Shown piece by piece: positions 26,898-35,006 of a DNA stretch of 64,000 nucleotides; the first letter of the stretch is position 1, and the number at the start of each line of letters is the position of its first letter. The stretch comes from Halocynthiibacter styelae (GTDB taxonomy: Bacteria; Pseudomonadota; Alphaproteobacteria; Rhodobacterales; Rhodobacteraceae): NCBI RefSeq assembly GCF_016123485.1, contig NZ_JADCKQ010000001.1, positions 248,001 to 312,000 of the forward strand, in the 5' to 3' direction. The position numbers and the translations under genes were made by a program. Below the pieces are notes generated by a model. The model did no database searches, was not told the DNA's origin, and was given only the letters and a program-made list of their open reading frames with translations.

Positions 26898-27248
26898 CTA
26901 GACGGCACGCCGGGAAAAGAGCCCCTGCACCGTATAAACAAGGATCGCCGCGCCAATCGCACCGACAATGGCTATCATTGCCAGCACGATCACGTCGACC
27001 GGCCCGCCGAGATCCGACAAAGAGGAATGTGTCATATGCTGCACAAAGACCACCGCCCCCACGGCCCCAAAGGGCATCGCCATCTGGGCCAGCAGGAATT
27101 TTTTCCAACTAACGGCCCGGTCGCGCACCAGCACATAGATGTAGCCAACGGTTACCAGTGCCGCGACAGCGACCATAGCCCAGAACAGGCCCTTGCCGAA
27201 GATTTCCTCAAACACCGCAAACAGGGTGGATAATGTCAGTTCTTTCAT
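26898..27248 (-). CDS. Small membrane protein, DUF5368-like
   Basis: 116 residues with three hydrophobic segments (about 22-42, 58-70 and 84-108). It matches my recollection of DUF5368 proteins found beside sulfide:quinone oxidoreductase in Rhodobacterales. It lies 12 bp after the SQR gene and is surely in the same transcript. A role as membrane partner of SQR or in quinone delivery is inference from the pairing only. Confidence 0.65.
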   Translation of the reverse strand: MKELTLSTLFAVFEEIFGKGLFWAMVAVAALVTVGYIYVLVRDRAVSWKKFLLAQMAMPFGAVGAVVFVQHMTHSSLSDLGGPVDVIVLAMIAIVGAIGAAILVYTVQGLFSRRAV

Positions 27249-27260
27249 TCTCTCTCTCCC

Positions 27261-28577
27261 TTATGCCCGGCCACGTAACATGGCGTTATAAGTGGCTTTC
27301 AGTGCGACTTCTTTCATCAGCCAGGAAATCCACAACTCTTCCAGCGGCGCAATTACGCCCGGGAAACTTGGAACCAGATTGTTGTTGTAATCAAATTCCA
27401 CCAGCATCGCGCGACCGATCTTTGTGATCAGCGGGCATGACGTATAGCCGTTATAACGCGCATCACTTTCCTGTCCCTGGATCTGGGCGATCAGCTGTTC
27501 TTCGACTACAGGCACCTGCCATTTCACACTGGCCGCGGTTTTGCCCTTTGGCACCCCGGCAACATCACCACAGGCAAAGATTTCCGGGTAACGGTTGTGG
27601 CGCAGCGTGTATTGGTCGACTTCAACCCAGCCCTGACCAACCCATTTGTCCGCCCATGGCAGCGCTGAATTCAGGATCACATCCGGCGCACGCTGTGGCG
27701 GAATGACATTGGTGAAATCATATGGCAGTTCTGTGTCGCCCTCAGGCGTTTCAAATGTCGCCAGTTTCTTCACCGGATCGATGGCTTTCATCACGTGGTT
27801 ATGATGCACATCCACCCCGCGATCCTCAAACAACATACGGACCTTTTCATTGACGATCGGCACACCAAACAGCCCGTTGTTATGGGCGGCATAGGTCATT
27901 TCCACCTTGCCCCGGTTGCCTTTGCGGCGGGCGTAATCATCGGTCAGGAACGTGTATTTCAGCGGCGCACCGGCACATTTCATGCCCGTCGCCGGACGGG
28001 TGAATAGCGCAACACCACCCTCATCCGTAAACTTATCCATCGCGGTCCAGGTTTTTGCAGCATACTCCGGCCCGGCATAGACCGCACCAATGCCATTTTC
28101 CCCAACCATATCAAGGGAAAACCCTTCAATCTTATCCCAGTCAAGTTTCAACCCGGGCGCAACAATCAGATAGTCATAAGCAACATCTTCCTGCCCCGCG
28201 ATGCGCAGCAGCTTGCTTTCAGGATCAATCTCACTGGCAAACGCATTGATGAAATTCACCCCGCGCGGCAGCCATGTGTCATTGCTGCTGACAGAATAAT
28301 CCGCGGGCTTCAGACCCGCCGCGATCAAGGTAAACCCTGGCTGGTACAAATGGCGTGGACGCCCGTCGATTATGGTAATATCCGCCCCGTTCAGGCGGGT
28401 ATTCAACCGGTTTGCAAGCGCCATCCCCGCAGCCCCTGCGCCCAGAATAACGATCTTTGCAGATGTATTTACCGTTTGCGCGGCCTGGGTGCCGGACGCA
28501 GCAACACTGGCCACACCTCCGGCGGCCAGTAACCCCAAAAGGGCCCGGCGATTCATATTCATTTTATGTTCAGACAC
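27261..28577 (-). CDS. Sulfide:quinone oxidoreductase-like FAD protein with Tat signal
   Basis: 438 residues with a GTG start (ATGs at 28562 and 28556 are alternatives). The N-terminus has a twin-arginine signal (NRRALLGLLAAGG), predicting export of a folded flavoprotein. The FAD site is IVILGAGAAGMALANRL. Two cysteines expected for SQR or flavocytochrome c sulfide dehydrogenase are present, in GMKCAGAPLKYTFL and in TSCPLITKIG. It would oxidise sulfide to sulfur or polysulfide and pass electrons to quinone or cytochrome c. Most SQRs are not Tat-exported, so the FccB-like periplasmic type is a real alternative. An FNR-type box and a large inverted repeat lie just upstream. Confidence 0.85.
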   Translation of the reverse strand: MSEHKMNMNRRALLGLLAAGGVASVAASGTQAAQTVNTSAKIVILGAGAAGMALANRLNTRLNGADITIIDGRPRHLYQPGFTLIAAGLKPADYSVSSNDTWLPRGVNFINAFASEIDPESKLLRIAGQEDVAYDYLIVAPGLKLDWDKIEGFSLDMVGENGIGAVYAGPEYAAKTWTAMDKFTDEGGVALFTRPATGMKCAGAPLKYTFLTDDYARRKGNRGKVEMTYAAHNNGLFGVPIVNEKVRMLFEDRGVDVHHNHVMKAIDPVKKLATFETPEGDTELPYDFTNVIPPQRAPDVILNSALPWADKWVGQGWVEVDQYTLRHNRYPEIFACGDVAGVPKGKTAASVKWQVPVVEEQLIAQIQGQESDARYNGYTSCPLITKIGRAMLVEFDYNNNLVPSFPGVIAPLEELWISWLMKEVALKATYNAMLRGRA

Positions 28578-28579
28578 GG

Positions 28580-28621
28580 CCTGTTCCCCGTTCTGTCGTT
28601 GCCTGGCTGGCGGGGAACAGG
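28580..28621. repeat. Perfect 11-bp inverted repeat before the SQR gene
   Basis: CCTGTTCCCCG (28580-28590) and CGGGGAACAGG (28611-28621), separated by 20 bases. The near arm ends 2 bases before the GTG start. If the transcript begins upstream of both arms it would form a stem hiding the ribosome site; if it begins near 28618 the arms act as DNA operators. No T-run follows, so this is not a normal terminator. Confidence 0.65.
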
Positions 28622-28646
28622 TTAATTATGACAGTTTCATGATGCT

Positions 28647-28660
28647 TTGATGCAGATCAA
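28647..28660. promoter_or_regulatory. FNR/FnrL-type box upstream of the SQR gene
   Basis: TTGAT-GCAG-ATCAA is an exact FNR consensus palindrome. It lies between the thioesterase stop and the SQR start, centred about 77 bp before the GTG. A CATAAT -10-like element (minus strand, 28630-28625) is downstream, placing the box near -36 to -41, compatible with activation by FnrL under low oxygen. Confidence 0.7.
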
Positions 28661-28661
28661 T

Positions 28662-29093
28662 CTACCGTTGCTGATCTGCGGGTGGGATGGAATAAGTTAA
28701 TGACGCCCGCGCCACGGGCCGGGTATCGCCTTCTGAATAAATCAGCACATCCCCCACAACCAGCGCCCGCCCCATTTTCAGGATCCGCGCGATACCGATC
28801 AGATCGGTATTCGCCGCTGGTTTACGCATGAAATCAATGGAACAATTGGTTGTGACGGCCAGGGCAACTTTTCCAAGCCGCGCAAGAATAGCCGCATACA
28901 TCGCGCAATCTGCCAGGGCAAACATGGAAGGTCCGGAAACTGTACCACCCGGGCGCAGATGATGTTCTGAAACCAGCAGGCGCAGATCGGTTTCATCGCC
29001 TTCCAGACGCTCCACCCGAAAATCCTCTGCCACCTGAGGAAAGATCTGCCCCATCCAGGTTTCAAGTTCCTGTTTATCCATCTGAAACGCCAT
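28662..29093 (-). CDS. PaaI-family hotdog-fold thioesterase
   Basis: 143 residues. The hotdog signature GGTVSGPSMFALADCAMYAAIL (shortened here) lies near residues 49-70, with the acidic residue in LADCA at the position of the PaaI catalytic Asp. Members hydrolyse acyl- or aryl-CoA thioesters. It is divergent from an enoyl-CoA hydratase gene, which fits acyl-CoA metabolism. Its downstream end abuts the FNR box of the SQR gene. Confidence 0.88.
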   Translation of the reverse strand: MAFQMDKQELETWMGQIFPQVAEDFRVERLEGDETDLRLLVSEHHLRPGGTVSGPSMFALADCAMYAAILARLGKVALAVTTNCSIDFMRKPAANTDLIGIARILKMGRALVVGDVLIYSEGDTRPVARASLTYSIPPADQQR

Positions 29094-29149
29094 GATTGCC
29101 TCCCCGCAAACTTTCGGTCAGAGTGGCGCAAAGCAGATGGGGGAACAAG

Positions 29150-29926
29150 ATGAGCGATCTGATTTTACGCAACGACACAGAGGCGAGCGTGACGCGTCTT
29201 GTCCTGAATTCGGATCGCAACCTGAATGCGCTTTCTGATGGCATGCTTGCAGAATTGTCCGTGCAACTTGATGAAATTGCCGCAGATACAACCGTAAAAG
29301 CCGTGATCCTTGCGGGCGCTGGTCGGGTTTTCTGTGCGGGTCATGACCTGAAGGAAATGACCGCAAAACGCACAGCTGTGGATGGCGGGAAAGCTGGATT
29401 TATTGATCTGTTTCAACGCTGTAGCGCTGTCATGCAACAGATCACCACCCTGCCCCAGCCTGTGATTGCAGAAGTCCACAACATCGCCACCGCCGCCGGA
29501 TGCCAGTTGGTCGCTACCTGTGATCTGGCGATTGCGGCAGAGGGCACGCGCTTTGGTGTGAACGGTGTCAATATTGGCCTGTTCTGTTCCACACCGATGG
29601 TCGCCCTCACCCGGAACATTCCACGCAAACAGGCGTTTGAACTTCTGACAACCGGTGAATTTCTGGATGCAGATCAGGCTGTTAGCCTGGGTCTGATCAA
29701 TCGCGTCGTGCCTGCGGAAGATCTACAGAACGCCACAATGGAACTTGCAGAAAAGATCGCGGGCAAACTGCCATCTGCCGTGAAAATCGGCAAAGAAGCC
29801 TTTTACAAACAGTTAGAAATGCCTCTTTCCGAGGCCTATGATTACACCGGACAGGTGATCACGGAAAACATGATGCTGCGCGATACTGAGGCCATGATTG
29901 AGACCTTCATAAACCGCAAAAAATGA
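29150..29926 (+). CDS. Enoyl-CoA hydratase/isomerase family protein
   Basis: 258 residues from ATG 29150, which follows GGGGGA; an in-frame codon at 29096 would leave no room for a promoter next to the divergent gene. Crotonase-fold marks: ILAGAGRVFCAGHDLKEM (oxyanion hole) and ATCDLAIAAEGTRFGVN. The sequence resembles ECHDC3-type members. Where canonical hydratases carry the second catalytic Glu the sequence reads NIGLFCSTP, so it may not be a standard beta-oxidation hydratase. Confidence 0.88.
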   Translation: MSDLILRNDTEASVTRLVLNSDRNLNALSDGMLAELSVQLDEIAADTTVKAVILAGAGRVFCAGHDLKEMTAKRTAVDGGKAGFIDLFQRCSAVMQQITTLPQPVIAEVHNIATAAGCQLVATCDLAIAAEGTRFGVNGVNIGLFCSTPMVALTRNIPRKQAFELLTTGEFLDADQAVSLGLINRVVPAEDLQNATMELAEKIAGKLPSAVKIGKEAFYKQLEMPLSEAYDYTGQVITENMMLRDTEAMIETFINRKK

Positions 29927-29927
29927 C

Positions 29928-29977
29928 ATGCACACAGCATGCATATCTTATGCACAATCTATGCATATAAATATGCA
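29928..29977. repeat. Five ATGCA units at helical (11-bp) spacing
   Basis: ATGCA starts at 29928, 29939, 29950, 29961 and 29973, that is at spacings of 11, 11, 11 and 12 bp. Three of the five are the palindrome ATGCAT. The block begins 2 bp after the stop of the enoyl-CoA hydratase gene and is AT-rich compared with its surroundings. One turn of DNA per unit puts all copies on the same face. Confidence 0.7.
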
Positions 29978-30000
29978 TATCTCATTTTGTCTCTGTAAAT

Positions 30001-30036
30001 ATCCCAGGGGGTGTGGGGGACAGGTCCCCCACTTGC
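30001..30036. repeat. Intergenic palindromic element between convergent genes
   Basis: GTGGGGGA (30013-30020), loop CAGG, TCCCCCAC (30025-30032), preceded by ATATCCCAGGGG. The combination of a GC-rich hairpin with GGGATATTT on the other strand recalls short elements often found after genes in Rhodobacteraceae. It may act as a terminator for both converging genes although it lacks a clear T-run. Confidence 0.5.
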
Positions 30037-30040
30037 CTGA

Positions 30041-31531
30041 TCACAGCTTATAGATGTCGCTGAACTTGTCTTCGAGATAATCCATCAGCGGCGCCTCTGA
30101 TGGTTCAAACCCACAGGCATGGGTGATGGTTTCACGCGGATCGCGCAGGCCACCATATTGATGTAGGTTTTCACGCAGCCAGCCGGTTGCCGGGCTTGTG
30201 TCGCCCTTCTCAAGACTTGCATCGAGATCCGGCAGATCTGCGCGCATCGCTTTGTTCAGATTGCCGGAATATACTGTACCCAGGCTGTAGGTCGGGAAGT
30301 AACCAAACAGCCCCACAGACCAATGCACATCCTGCATGCAGCCCTGGGATGGTTTTGTCACCGCAAAGCCAAAGTCGGCTTCAAAACGTTCATTCCAGGC
30401 ATCGGGCAGATCGGCCACAGCAAGTTCACCGGAAATCAGTTTCTGTTCCAGATCAAACCGCAACAGAACGTGCAGGTTATACTGCAGTTCATCCGCTTCT
30501 GTGCGGATGTAACCGTCATTCACCCTGTTCACAGTGGCGTAGAACTCTTCGGCATTCTCAACACCAATATCGCCAAACATCTCACGCACCGCGCCATACA
30601 TCCAGCTTGTGAACGCGCGGGAACGACCGATCTGGTTTTCATAGATCCGGCTTTGGCTTTCATGCACGCCCATGGAAATACCACGGCCCAGCGGGGTCAG
30701 CAGGTGCTGATCATCAATGCCAAGTTCATAACAGGCGTGACCAACTTCGTGGATGGTGGAATAGAAACAGTTGAACGGGTCGTTTTCCACGGTGCGGGTG
30801 GTGATCCGGGCTTCCTGACCTGAGCCAAGCGAAAACGGATGCACCGCCTTATCGATCCGGCCATAGTTGAAATCGTACCCAAAGCGTTCCGCCAGAACAT
30901 GGGCGAATTTCATCTGATCATCCGGGGTGAATGTACCGTTCAGTTTCTTCGGCTGATGGGATGATCCTTTGACCTTATCCAGCAGCGCCACCAGACGCGG
31001 GCGCATGGCGTCAAACATTGCGCCCAGGCTTTCGGCTGTTGCGCCGGTTTCGTAATCCTGCACCAGCGCGTCATAGGCGTTGCCCATACCGTCTTCGCCC
31101 TGGGCCATGGCTTCGCCTTCTTCACGGCGCAGCTGAATGACCTTTTCAAGGGTTGGGGCGAAACCTGCAAAATCCTCACGGGACCGGGCTTCGGCCCAGA
31201 TCCCCTGCCCGAGGCTGGTTTCCCGTGCGAGCGCTTCGGCCAGATCCGCTGGAATTTTTGAGTTACGCGAGAATTTGCGTTTCAGAAGGCGCAGGTTTGC
31301 GGATTCGACCTCAGTCAGGTTTTCAAGCGATGCTTTTTCAATCCAGTCCCCCATGCGCGGATCGGTGCGACGGGCGTGCAGAACGGCCTCCATCGCTTCC
31401 ATTTCTTCCGCACGCTGGGCCGTTGCGCCCCGTGGCATCACCGTTTCCTGATCCCAGGCCAGACGCTGAGAGGTCTGGTTCAGGGCTTCGGTGCGGCGCT
31501 GAAACGCCATGAGTTCTGAAAAGCTGCTCAT
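30041..31531 (-). CDS. Carboxypeptidase M32
   Basis: 496 residues, typical M32 length. The zinc site is STIHEVGHACYELG (HEXXH) with a downstream HESQSR(I)YENQ helix holding the third ligand. It removes C-terminal residues from peptides in the cytosol and prefers broad substrates with metal (Co or Mn/Zn). It starts 21 bp after the heme A synthase gene and is probably in the same transcript, without an obvious functional link. Confidence 0.95.
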   Translation of the reverse strand: MSSFSELMAFQRRTEALNQTSQRLAWDQETVMPRGATAQRAEEMEAMEAVLHARRTDPRMGDWIEKASLENLTEVESANLRLLKRKFSRNSKIPADLAEALARETSLGQGIWAEARSREDFAGFAPTLEKVIQLRREEGEAMAQGEDGMGNAYDALVQDYETGATAESLGAMFDAMRPRLVALLDKVKGSSHQPKKLNGTFTPDDQMKFAHVLAERFGYDFNYGRIDKAVHPFSLGSGQEARITTRTVENDPFNCFYSTIHEVGHACYELGIDDQHLLTPLGRGISMGVHESQSRIYENQIGRSRAFTSWMYGAVREMFGDIGVENAEEFYATVNRVNDGYIRTEADELQYNLHVLLRFDLEQKLISGELAVADLPDAWNERFEADFGFAVTKPSQGCMQDVHWSVGLFGYFPTYSLGTVYSGNLNKAMRADLPDLDASLEKGDTSPATGWLRENLHQYGGLRDPRETITHACGFEPSEAPLMDYLEDKFSDIYKL

Positions 31532-31552
31532 TTTATCATTCTTCCTGTTATA

Positions 31553-32692
31553 TCAGTCACGTACGGATTGTTCTTTGGGGCAAAGCGCTGCGAAACGCGC
31601 CCGCAGGATCAGAACCCACAGCACAATCGCCCCCAGCTGGTGCATGATCGCAAGGTTCAGAGGTGCGGCATTCATCACGGTCACAATGCCGAGGATGGCC
31701 TGAGCCAGCATCATCACCAGAACCACAGTGAACGTGCCTTTGGTGAAAGCATTGCCAGAGGCGCGGGATTTGCGCCAGGCCACAAAGGCGAAGATCAGCA
31801 GAAGATAGCCGGCAAGACGGTGGATGAACTGCGTCAGCGCGGAATTTTCGAAGAAATTCGACCAGATCGGCGTCAGCATGAACATCCCGTCGGGAATGAT
31901 CTGCCCGCCCATATAGGGCCAGTCGATATAGCCACGCCCGGCATCAATACCCGCAACCAGCGCGCCCAGCAGGATCTGTAGGAAAGCGAAATGCATCAAG
32001 CCCGTGCCCATGGAAAACAGCTTTGCCTCTTTGCCACGGCGGGCTTTGATCAGGCTGGCTTCGGAATGCGACAGTGACATCATATGCCATGCGATGATCC
32101 CCAGAATGACAAAGGCCAGGCCCAGGTGGATCGCCAGGCGATAAGAGGCCACATCAACCACACGGCCGGTCAGGCCGGATGACACCATCCACCAGCCAAT
32201 CGCGCCCTGAAGGCCGCCAAGCCCGCCCAGGATCAGCAGTTTTGAGGTCCAGCCCACCGGGATCTGTTTGCGGATCAGGAACCAGAAGAACCCGATCGCC
32301 CAGACAAGCCCGACAAAACGGCCCAGGAAACGATGCCCCCATTCCCACCAATAGATGGATTTGAACCCTTCGAGATCCATGGCGTGGTTTTGCAGCTGGA
32401 ATTCCGGGATTTGCTGGTATTTGGCGAATTCTGACTGCCAGCCTGCATCGTTCAAAGGCGGCAGCGTACCAGTCACAAGGTTCCACTCAGTAATGGACAG
32501 GCCGCTGTCGGTCAGGCGTGTCAGACCGCCCACCAGGATCATCATAGCCACCAATGCGAACAGCATGCCCAGCCAGATCCGGATCGCACCACGTGCGCCA
32601 CGTGATTTCGCGTCAATCATACCTGGCGCGGCTGCGGTTTGGGCGGGTTGATCGCCGCCGACCTCTTCAAAGATGCTGCGTTTCTGGCTCAT
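31553..32692 (-). CDS. ctaA: Heme A synthase (CtaA/Cox15)
   Basis: 379 residues, eight predicted membrane helices. The conserved histidines of the family are seen in GGLTRLTDSGLSITEWN, WEWGHRFLGR, LAIHLGLAF, MHFAFLQILLGALVAG, FIHRLAGY and IMHQLGA. The enzyme oxidises the heme O methyl group to give heme A for aa3-type cytochrome oxidase. The GLSITEW motif and the length fit the alphaproteobacterial/mitochondrial Cox15 type. It lies between trmJ and the M32 peptidase gene. Confidence 0.95.
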   Translation of the reverse strand: MSQKRSIFEEVGGDQPAQTAAAPGMIDAKSRGARGAIRIWLGMLFALVAMMILVGGLTRLTDSGLSITEWNLVTGTLPPLNDAGWQSEFAKYQQIPEFQLQNHAMDLEGFKSIYWWEWGHRFLGRFVGLVWAIGFFWFLIRKQIPVGWTSKLLILGGLGGLQGAIGWWMVSSGLTGRVVDVASYRLAIHLGLAFVILGIIAWHMMSLSHSEASLIKARRGKEAKLFSMGTGLMHFAFLQILLGALVAGIDAGRGYIDWPYMGGQIIPDGMFMLTPIWSNFFENSALTQFIHRLAGYLLLIFAFVAWRKSRASGNAFTKGTFTVVLVMMLAQAILGIVTVMNAAPLNLAIMHQLGAIVLWVLILRARFAALCPKEQSVRD

Positions 32693-32760
32693 GGGCTGGC
32701 TCCTTTATTCACGGGGAACCTATGCCTGCCTGCGCCCATCTGCAAGATGTGAAAACGTGG

Positions 32761-33495
32761 TCAGTCGCCGCGTTCCTTCCAGCGCACCATCTGGCGCAAC
32801 ATTCCGTGCAATGTCTGCACATCCACGCGGGTCATGGGCATGCGGGACCAGAAATTGCGCAGGTTAAGCTTCATGCTTTCAGCCTTGGTTTCCGGGAAAA
32901 AGAACCCGGCCTGATCCAGACGTTCTTCATAATGTTCTGCCAGTTTCGCAACTTCATGCTGCGGTGCAAATTCGGTTTTTGCCATTTCCATGCTTTCCGC
33001 TGGCATATCGTGGGCGTCCTGCCCCCATTCATAGGCAGTCAGCAGCACACATTGCGCAAGGTTGAGCGAGGCAAATTCAGGATTCACCGGGACAGAAATA
33101 ATCGCATTGGCGCGGGCGATATCTTCATTTTCAAGCCCTGCCCGTTCCGGACCAAACATCACGCCAACCTTCTTGCCCTCTGCAATCAGATTGCGGGTGT
33201 GGGCCATGGCGCGTTCCGGGGTCATCACCGGTTTGGTCAGATCCCGATGGCGCGCGGTTGTCGCAAACACAAAGTCACAATCCGCAAGTGCCGCATCGGT
33301 GCTGTCAAAAATCTGCGCTTCATCCAGAAGACGCCCGGCCCCTGACGCCATTGCATCGGCTTTGGGGTTGGGCCAGCCATCCCGCGGACTGGTGATGCGC
33401 ATACGATCAAGACCAAAGTTCCACATGGCACGCGCCGCCCCACCGATATTTTCCCCCATCTGTGGGCGGATCAGGATGAAGGCTGGCTGTGTCAT
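32761..33495 (-). CDS. trmJ: tRNA/rRNA 2'-O-methyltransferase, TrmJ/SpoU family
   Basis: 244 residues from the ATG at 33495 (GGGG upstream); the longer frame to 33552 adds non-conserved sequence. SPOUT marks: ILIRPQMGENIGGAARAMWNFGL at the start, VMFGPERAGLENEDIARA in the knot and a final IISVPVNPEFASLNLAQ. TrmJ methylates the ribose at tRNA position 32. It is in the same direction as, and 68 bp before, ctaA. Confidence 0.9.
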   Translation of the reverse strand: MTQPAFILIRPQMGENIGGAARAMWNFGLDRMRITSPRDGWPNPKADAMASGAGRLLDEAQIFDSTDAALADCDFVFATTARHRDLTKPVMTPERAMAHTRNLIAEGKKVGVMFGPERAGLENEDIARANAIISVPVNPEFASLNLAQCVLLTAYEWGQDAHDMPAESMEMAKTEFAPQHEVAKLAEHYEERLDQAGFFFPETKAESMKLNLRNFWSRMPMTRVDVQTLHGMLRQMVRWKERGD

Positions 33496-33645
33496 GGTAT
33501 TCCCCGATGTAAAAGTTACGCCCCTGTAACTGATCCCCCCCTCATGATGCAAGTCGCGGAAGCAGTCATAAAGCCAGGTTGCACAATCAATACATCATGA
33601 CACAATGAAGCAGTTAGCAGCCCCTGTTATTCGTAGAGAGTTGCG

Positions 33646-34128
33646 ATGATGTATATTGAAGAAAATGGCATTTCCTACCGGCGCCTGACGGACGTCGCGC
33701 CGCAGGATATACTTGACCATATGACCGACCCGAAAGTGGCGGAACATATGCCCTTGCTTAAAACCATTTGGAATCTCAGCACCGTAAGGCACTTTGTTGC
33801 AGCGAAAGAAGCGCGCTGGACGGATGATGGAATTGGTCATGTCGGGATTTACCACAAGGGTAAATACATCGGCTGGGGTGGATTTCAGAAAGAAGGATCA
33901 GACTGGGATTTCGGCATGGTTCTGAAAACTGAAACACGTGGCATTGGCCCGCGCATCTGCAAAACTGCGCTGAAAGCGGCTCATGCTGCGGGAATAACCG
34001 CCGTGACATTCCTGCTGCCCAATAGCCGCAAATCCACCGGGGCACTGAAACGCCTTGGCGCGGAAGAGCTGAAGCCTGTTGAATATGACGGGGCCCAATT
34101 CCGGAAATTCCGGGTGAAAACCGATTGA
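33646..34128 (+). CDS. GNAT-family N-acetyltransferase-like protein
   Basis: 160 residues. The layout fits GNAT: an N-terminal helical part, a central beta strand IGHVGIYHKGKYIGWGGF, a weak acetyl-CoA loop (RGIGPRICKTAL), then ITAVTFLLPNSRKSTGALKRLGAE, a typical strand and helix. No substrate can be named. It is divergent from trmJ with about 150 bp between starts. Confidence 0.75.
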   Translation: MMYIEENGISYRRLTDVAPQDILDHMTDPKVAEHMPLLKTIWNLSTVRHFVAAKEARWTDDGIGHVGIYHKGKYIGWGGFQKEGSDWDFGMVLKTETRGIGPRICKTALKAAHAAGITAVTFLLPNSRKSTGALKRLGAEELKPVEYDGAQFRKFRVKTD

Positions 34129-34192
34129 TGCGGGCTTTGCCTTTGACGCGCGATCCGGTATAGGGGCGCAAACCTCTATATAGGAGCCGGAA

Positions 34193-34837
34193 ATGGCCGC
34201 TGACACCTCTGCCGAGATCGCCCCGGAGCAACCACAGATCTATCTGATCACCCCGCCGGAATTCGAACTGTCGTCTTTCCCGGATCTTTTGGGTCGTGTT
34301 CTGGATGCGCATGAGATCGGCTGTGTGCGTATGGCCATGAGCACACAGGACGAAAGCACCCTGTCCCGCGCCGGTGATCTGCTGCGCGAAACCTGCCATG
34401 CACGTGATGTGGCGATTGTCATGGACAGCCATGTTCTGCTTGCGGAAAAGCTGGGCTTTGATGGTGTTCATCTGACGGACAACAACAAAGGCCTGCGCAA
34501 GCTGCGTGAAACCTATGGGCCTGATTTTATCCTGGGCGCCCATTGTGGCACCTCGCGTCATGATGGTTTGAACGCGGGCGAAGCCGGGGCCGATTACATC
34601 AGTTTTGGCCCGGTCGGTGAAACCCTGATCGGTGATGGCAGCCGCGCCGAGGCCGATCTGTTCAAATGGTGGTCTGAAGTTGTCGAAGTCCCGGTTGTGG
34701 CCGAAGGTGTTTTGGATGAAGATCTGATCAGAAGCCTTTCACCTGTCACAGATTTTTTCGGGATTGGCGACGAAATCTGGCGTCAGGAAGATGCATCTGG
34801 CGCATTGGGTGCTTTGATCAAGGCGATGCAAGTCTAA
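34193..34837 (+). CDS. Thiamine phosphate synthase-like protein (ThiE/TenI fold)
   Basis: 214 residues forming a TIM barrel of the TMP-TENI family: LYLITPPEF-like start, AIVMDSHVLLAEKLGFDGVHL, and GADYISFGPV. The segment normally STHS in ThiE reads AHCGTSRHD here, so phosphate binding may differ and the protein may be a paralogue rather than the true ThiE. No TPP riboswitch precedes it. AGGAG lies 5 bases before the ATG. Confidence 0.75.
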   Translation: MAADTSAEIAPEQPQIYLITPPEFELSSFPDLLGRVLDAHEIGCVRMAMSTQDESTLSRAGDLLRETCHARDVAIVMDSHVLLAEKLGFDGVHLTDNNKGLRKLRETYGPDFILGAHCGTSRHDGLNAGEAGADYISFGPVGETLIGDGSRAEADLFKWWSEVVEVPVVAEGVLDEDLIRSLSPVTDFFGIGDEIWRQEDASGALGALIKAMQV

Positions 34838-34863
34838 TTCCTGTTCCTGTCAAAGCCCCACTC

Positions 34864-34889
34864 AGGTCGCCCCATCGGCGGCCTGTTTT
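34864..34889 (+). terminator. Terminator after the ThiE-like gene
   Basis: AGGTCGCC (34864-34871), loop CCATC, GGCGGCCT (34877-34884) with one G-T pair, then GTTTTC. It also insulates the icd promoter region. Confidence 0.75.
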
Positions 34890-35006
34890 CATTTCTGGCT
34901 AAAACAGTTCAGATCTTTTCTGTATACATTCGCATACCGTCTTTCTTTTTTCATCTCGGGGGTGTAGAAAGCCCTCAAATTCGATTCCAACCCAAAGAGG
35001 CATCTC

